DNA from: VXNE01 sp965261535
GTDB lineage: Bacteria > Pseudomonadota > Gammaproteobacteria > Pseudomonadales > Azotimanducaceae
Direction of reading: 5' to 3'
Assembly: GCA_965261535.1 (NCBI GenBank)
Contig: OZ253469.1
Coordinates: 4,464,001 to 4,528,000, forward strand
Length of the DNA: 64,000 nucleotides
The notes under the pieces: model-generated
Databases searched by the model: none
What the model was told of the DNA's origin: nothing
The model's input: the letters and a program-made list of their open reading frames with translations, nothing else
Program-made: the position numbers and the translations under genes
Shown here: one piece after another, positions 62,147-64,000 of the stretch
Layout of the letters: the number at the start of each line of letters is the position of its first letter
How positions within the stretch are numbered: the stretch's first letter is position 1

Positions 62147-62821
62147 GCCCAGTCCTGACCCGCGGACACCAACTGCCGCAGCCACTTGCAGGACTGATCC
62201 GCGATATCTTCCGACAGGTGATAGCCCTCCCGCTGCAGCGGTTCGACACGCTCGTTCCCCGTGATCAGTTCCGGGTTCGACTGGTTCGTCTCGCCCGTCT
62301 CGCCCGTCTCGCCCGTGAGGAAACCGTGGAAACGGTCGAAACCCCGTTGTAGCAGCCAGTGGTCGTAGGGGCTGGCCGGGCTATTCTCGTGGACCGACCC
62401 CAAGTGCCATTTGCCCGCCGCGAGGGTCTGGTAATCCGTGTGGACGCAGCATCTCGGCCAGGTTGGCCGCCTCGCGGGAAACGAATCCCCGGGTGTTGGG
62501 AAAGCAGTTGGCCATCTCAACAACCCGCCCATGCCGACGCTGTGATGGTTACGGCCGGTGAGCAGGCAGGTCCGGGTCGGCGAGCAGAGAGGGGTGACGT
62601 GGAAGTTCGCGTAGCGCAGTCCATTGGCCGCCAGACTGTCGAGGGCCGGCGTCTGGATGTCGGAGCCGTAGCAACCGAATTCCGCGTAGCCCACGTCGTC
62701 CAGCACGATCATCACGATGTTCGGTCGTTGGCGCAGGCGTGAGGGGTCGGAGGACCAGGCGGATTGTGGATTCGGCGGCGGTGCGGTTGATCTTGCCGGT
62801 GAAGTGTTGGTCGTGTTCCAT
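62147..62821 (-). pseudogene. Arylsulfatase 5' fragment
   Basis: The fragment runs from its ATG (62821, MEHDQHFTGKINRTAAESTI) to about codon 215 of the sulfatase at 30877, where it stops at 62147. It contains frame changes near 62435 and 62765, and a 9-bp triplication (GTCTCGCCC, about 62284-62310) that encodes Gly-Glu-Thr three times. Its 5' flank matches those of the two other copies. Together with the fragment at 55546 on the same strand it brackets the DUF262 and TIR-SLOG operons. Confidence 0.9.
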
Positions 62822-63010
62822 GGTTGTTCGGTGGGCTCCCGATGGAAGGATGTCAGGACTAAGGACTATTGGAGTTGCGCGGTTGGCACATCCTCTTGCG
62901 GCACGTGATTCGGCAAAGAGAGCCGTACACAATCTCGTCGGCTGTTGTGAGTCCGGCATCAAGGCTGCGCACAACATTCCTCGCCGTGGTCGACGCTGGC
63001 CGTTGCAGAT

Positions 63011-63859
63011 TCATCGCGCTGCTAACAACTCTAACCAGCCTCTAACGAGATCCGGAAGGCGCTCTACTGTTTCGTAGCCAAAGAGGATTTCGTCAACGTA
63101 GCCCATGTGCAGCATGTCAACCAAGCGGCACAAATATGATCGACCGCATTCCCACCAAGTGAAGTGCGAGTCCACGATCAGATAGTGCCTGACGTCCATA
63201 CCCTCGTTTGTTGAGAGTTCAGCAAGTTCCATGCCATCCAAAAGCGTCTCGTACACGCCGTCCGCAACGCGGCTACCGAATGTCGTGGTGTGGTAATACT
63301 CCTTGATCTCCCACAGGGCCACGGGGTTGATGGTGCTTGGAAACGCGCCATCGACGCGCCGAGCAAGAGTCCGCAGTGGAACGTCATCGCGCGTGAACTT
63401 GGTGAGGCTCCGGGGATCGTAGTCACAGGCGTGACCGCCGGAGTGGGCCTCAATCAGCATGTTGACGATGCCGGTCAGGTACGCTGGACCGCGCTTTGCG
63501 CCTCGTTGCTTGTTCATCGGTAGCGGACAGGTCGGCAAGAATTCACGGCGCAGCCTTTCGAACTCTGTCCTGGCGCGCTCCAAGTCCATTAGACGGGGTT
63601 CGACTTGGAGGTTGAGGATTTCTGCGCGGTAGTCCAGGTATGAGAGCAACCGGTGCCCAAGGCGAGATAGTTGCCCGGGGCTCCGGAATAGGTGGGCGGT
63701 CCCGAGGCCAAGTGCTTGATAGGATGCTCGAATCTCGCTTGCTGTGGGGACTCGGACGATCTTCCGGCGCGGAACTGTATACCCAACCGCTTCGCCAATG
63801 GTCCTTACATCCGCCCAGAAGGACAGTGGCAGGCCGACGAAACTTGGGTTTGCCTGCAC
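63011..63859 (-). CDS. Nuclease-like protein coupled to an XRE regulator
   Basis: This 282-residue protein starts at a GTG (63859) that shares one base with the regulator's stop (TAGTG). The sequence reads QANPSFVGLPLSFWADVRTI, then EPRLMDLERARTEFERLRRE and CPLPMNKQRGAKRGPAYLTG. A likely PD-(D/E)xK motif follows: VDGAFPSTINPVALWEIKEY with Asp and ExK, then TFGSRVADGVYETLLDGMEL. XRE-plus-nuclease pairs of this kind are found near methyltransferases, where the regulator acts as a control protein. A methyltransferase may lie beyond the window edge. Frame intact. Confidence 0.65.
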   Translation of the reverse strand: MQANPSFVGLPLSFWADVRTIGEAVGYTVPRRKIVRVPTASEIRASYQALGLGTAHLFRSPGQLSRLGHRLLSYLDYRAEILNLQVEPRLMDLERARTEFERLRREFLPTCPLPMNKQRGAKRGPAYLTGIVNMLIEAHSGGHACDYDPRSLTKFTRDDVPLRTLARRVDGAFPSTINPVALWEIKEYYHTTTFGSRVADGVYETLLDGMELAELSTNEGMDVRHYLIVDSHFTWWECGRSYLCRLVDMLHMGYVDEILFGYETVERLPDLVRGWLELLAAR

Positions 63860-64000
63860 TAGGGCTCGAACCGCGAGATGAAGTCGGACAAGGACAATCC
63901 ACAAGCGACGCAGACCTGCTCCAGCTCCACGATGTCCAGGCGACGTTCACCTGCTTCGTACTTGCTGACGAACGACTGTGGCTGCCCTAGTCGCTCCGCC
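63859..64000 (-). CDS. XRE-family HTH regulator, C-terminal part
   Basis: The gene is cut by the right edge; its last 46 or so residues remain. They read RLGQPQSFVSKYEAGERRLD, then VCVACGLSLSDFISRFEP, the second half of an XRE-type helix-turn-helix including the recognition helix (QSFVSKYE). Its stop overlaps the nuclease-like gene's GTG start, so it is probably the controlling first gene of that pair. Confidence 0.85.
   Translation of the reverse strand, partial: AERLGQPQSFVSKYEAGERRLDIVELEQVCVACGLSLSDFISRFEP

Noticed and set aside
62284..62310. 9-bp triplication as a terminal repeat of a mobile element
   Set aside because: It is an in-frame expansion (Gly-Glu-Thr) within a sulfatase fragment and has no counterpart at another border.
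1..64000. tRNA or rRNA genes
   Set aside because: I looked for tRNA-like cloverleaf ends and conserved rRNA segments and saw none I could support by eye. A tRNAscan/Infernal run would settle this.

Overview
The window is GC-rich bacterial chromosome. The left end carries the gammaproteobacterial order lolA-rarA-serS-cysG and a complete tusDCBE operon of the 2-thiouridine sulfur-relay type, so the organism is most likely a gammaproteobacterium. Secreted proteins with LRR, CARDB, MORN-like and scavenger-receptor (SRCR) domains, repeated arylsulfatase genes and many toxin-antitoxin modules suggest a marine, possibly host-associated (for example sponge symbiont) lifestyle. That lifestyle is inference; the sequence contains no rRNA or other direct taxonomic marker.

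Layout. 1-6.1 kb: intact housekeeping genes. 6.1-22 kb: accessory genes, many broken by small indels. These are a CARDB surface protein, a membrane-protein/LRR pair, an AbiE toxin-antitoxin pair, a dinJ-yafQ pair with a frameshifted toxin, a sulfurtransferase, a MORN-like protein, a PhyH dioxygenase and a long autotransporter with an SRCR domain. 22-28.4 kb: hipBA copy 1, vapB with a vapC-transposase chimera, a PH-like membrane protein, a GPP34 protein, a membrane protein cut short by a hipBA relic, and a glutaredoxin-like protein. 28.4-40 kb: an ATP-grasp gene, arylsulfatase copies and fragments, an orphan Phd antitoxin, and a fused methyltransferase-BsuBI/PstI-type endonuclease. 40-62 kb: a defence island with an ImmA/IrrE remnant, an AlbA/TrlF pair, a TOTE-type primase-helicase-nuclease, hipBA copy 2, a decayed TIR-SLOG-TIR operon and an intact DUF262/DUF3696-ATPase/unknown three-gene operon. 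62-64 kb: an arylsulfatase 5' fragment and an XRE/nuclease-like pair cut by the window edge.

Two themes stand out. First, decay: the housekeeping genes are intact, but at least ten accessory genes carry frameshifts. Two of these come from perfect 11-bp tandem duplications and a third 11-bp tandem array lies between genes; others are single-base changes, some in short homopolymers. Second, arylsulfatase sequence recurs six times (one full-length gene, five partial copies) at the borders of antitoxin and defence genes, as expected if these genes have been repeated sites of recombination or insertion. The best candidates for little-described systems are the operon at 58873-62125, the TOTE protein divergent from a 2OG-Fe(II) oxygenase at 47650-52942, and the TIR-SLOG operon remnant at 56408-58092.
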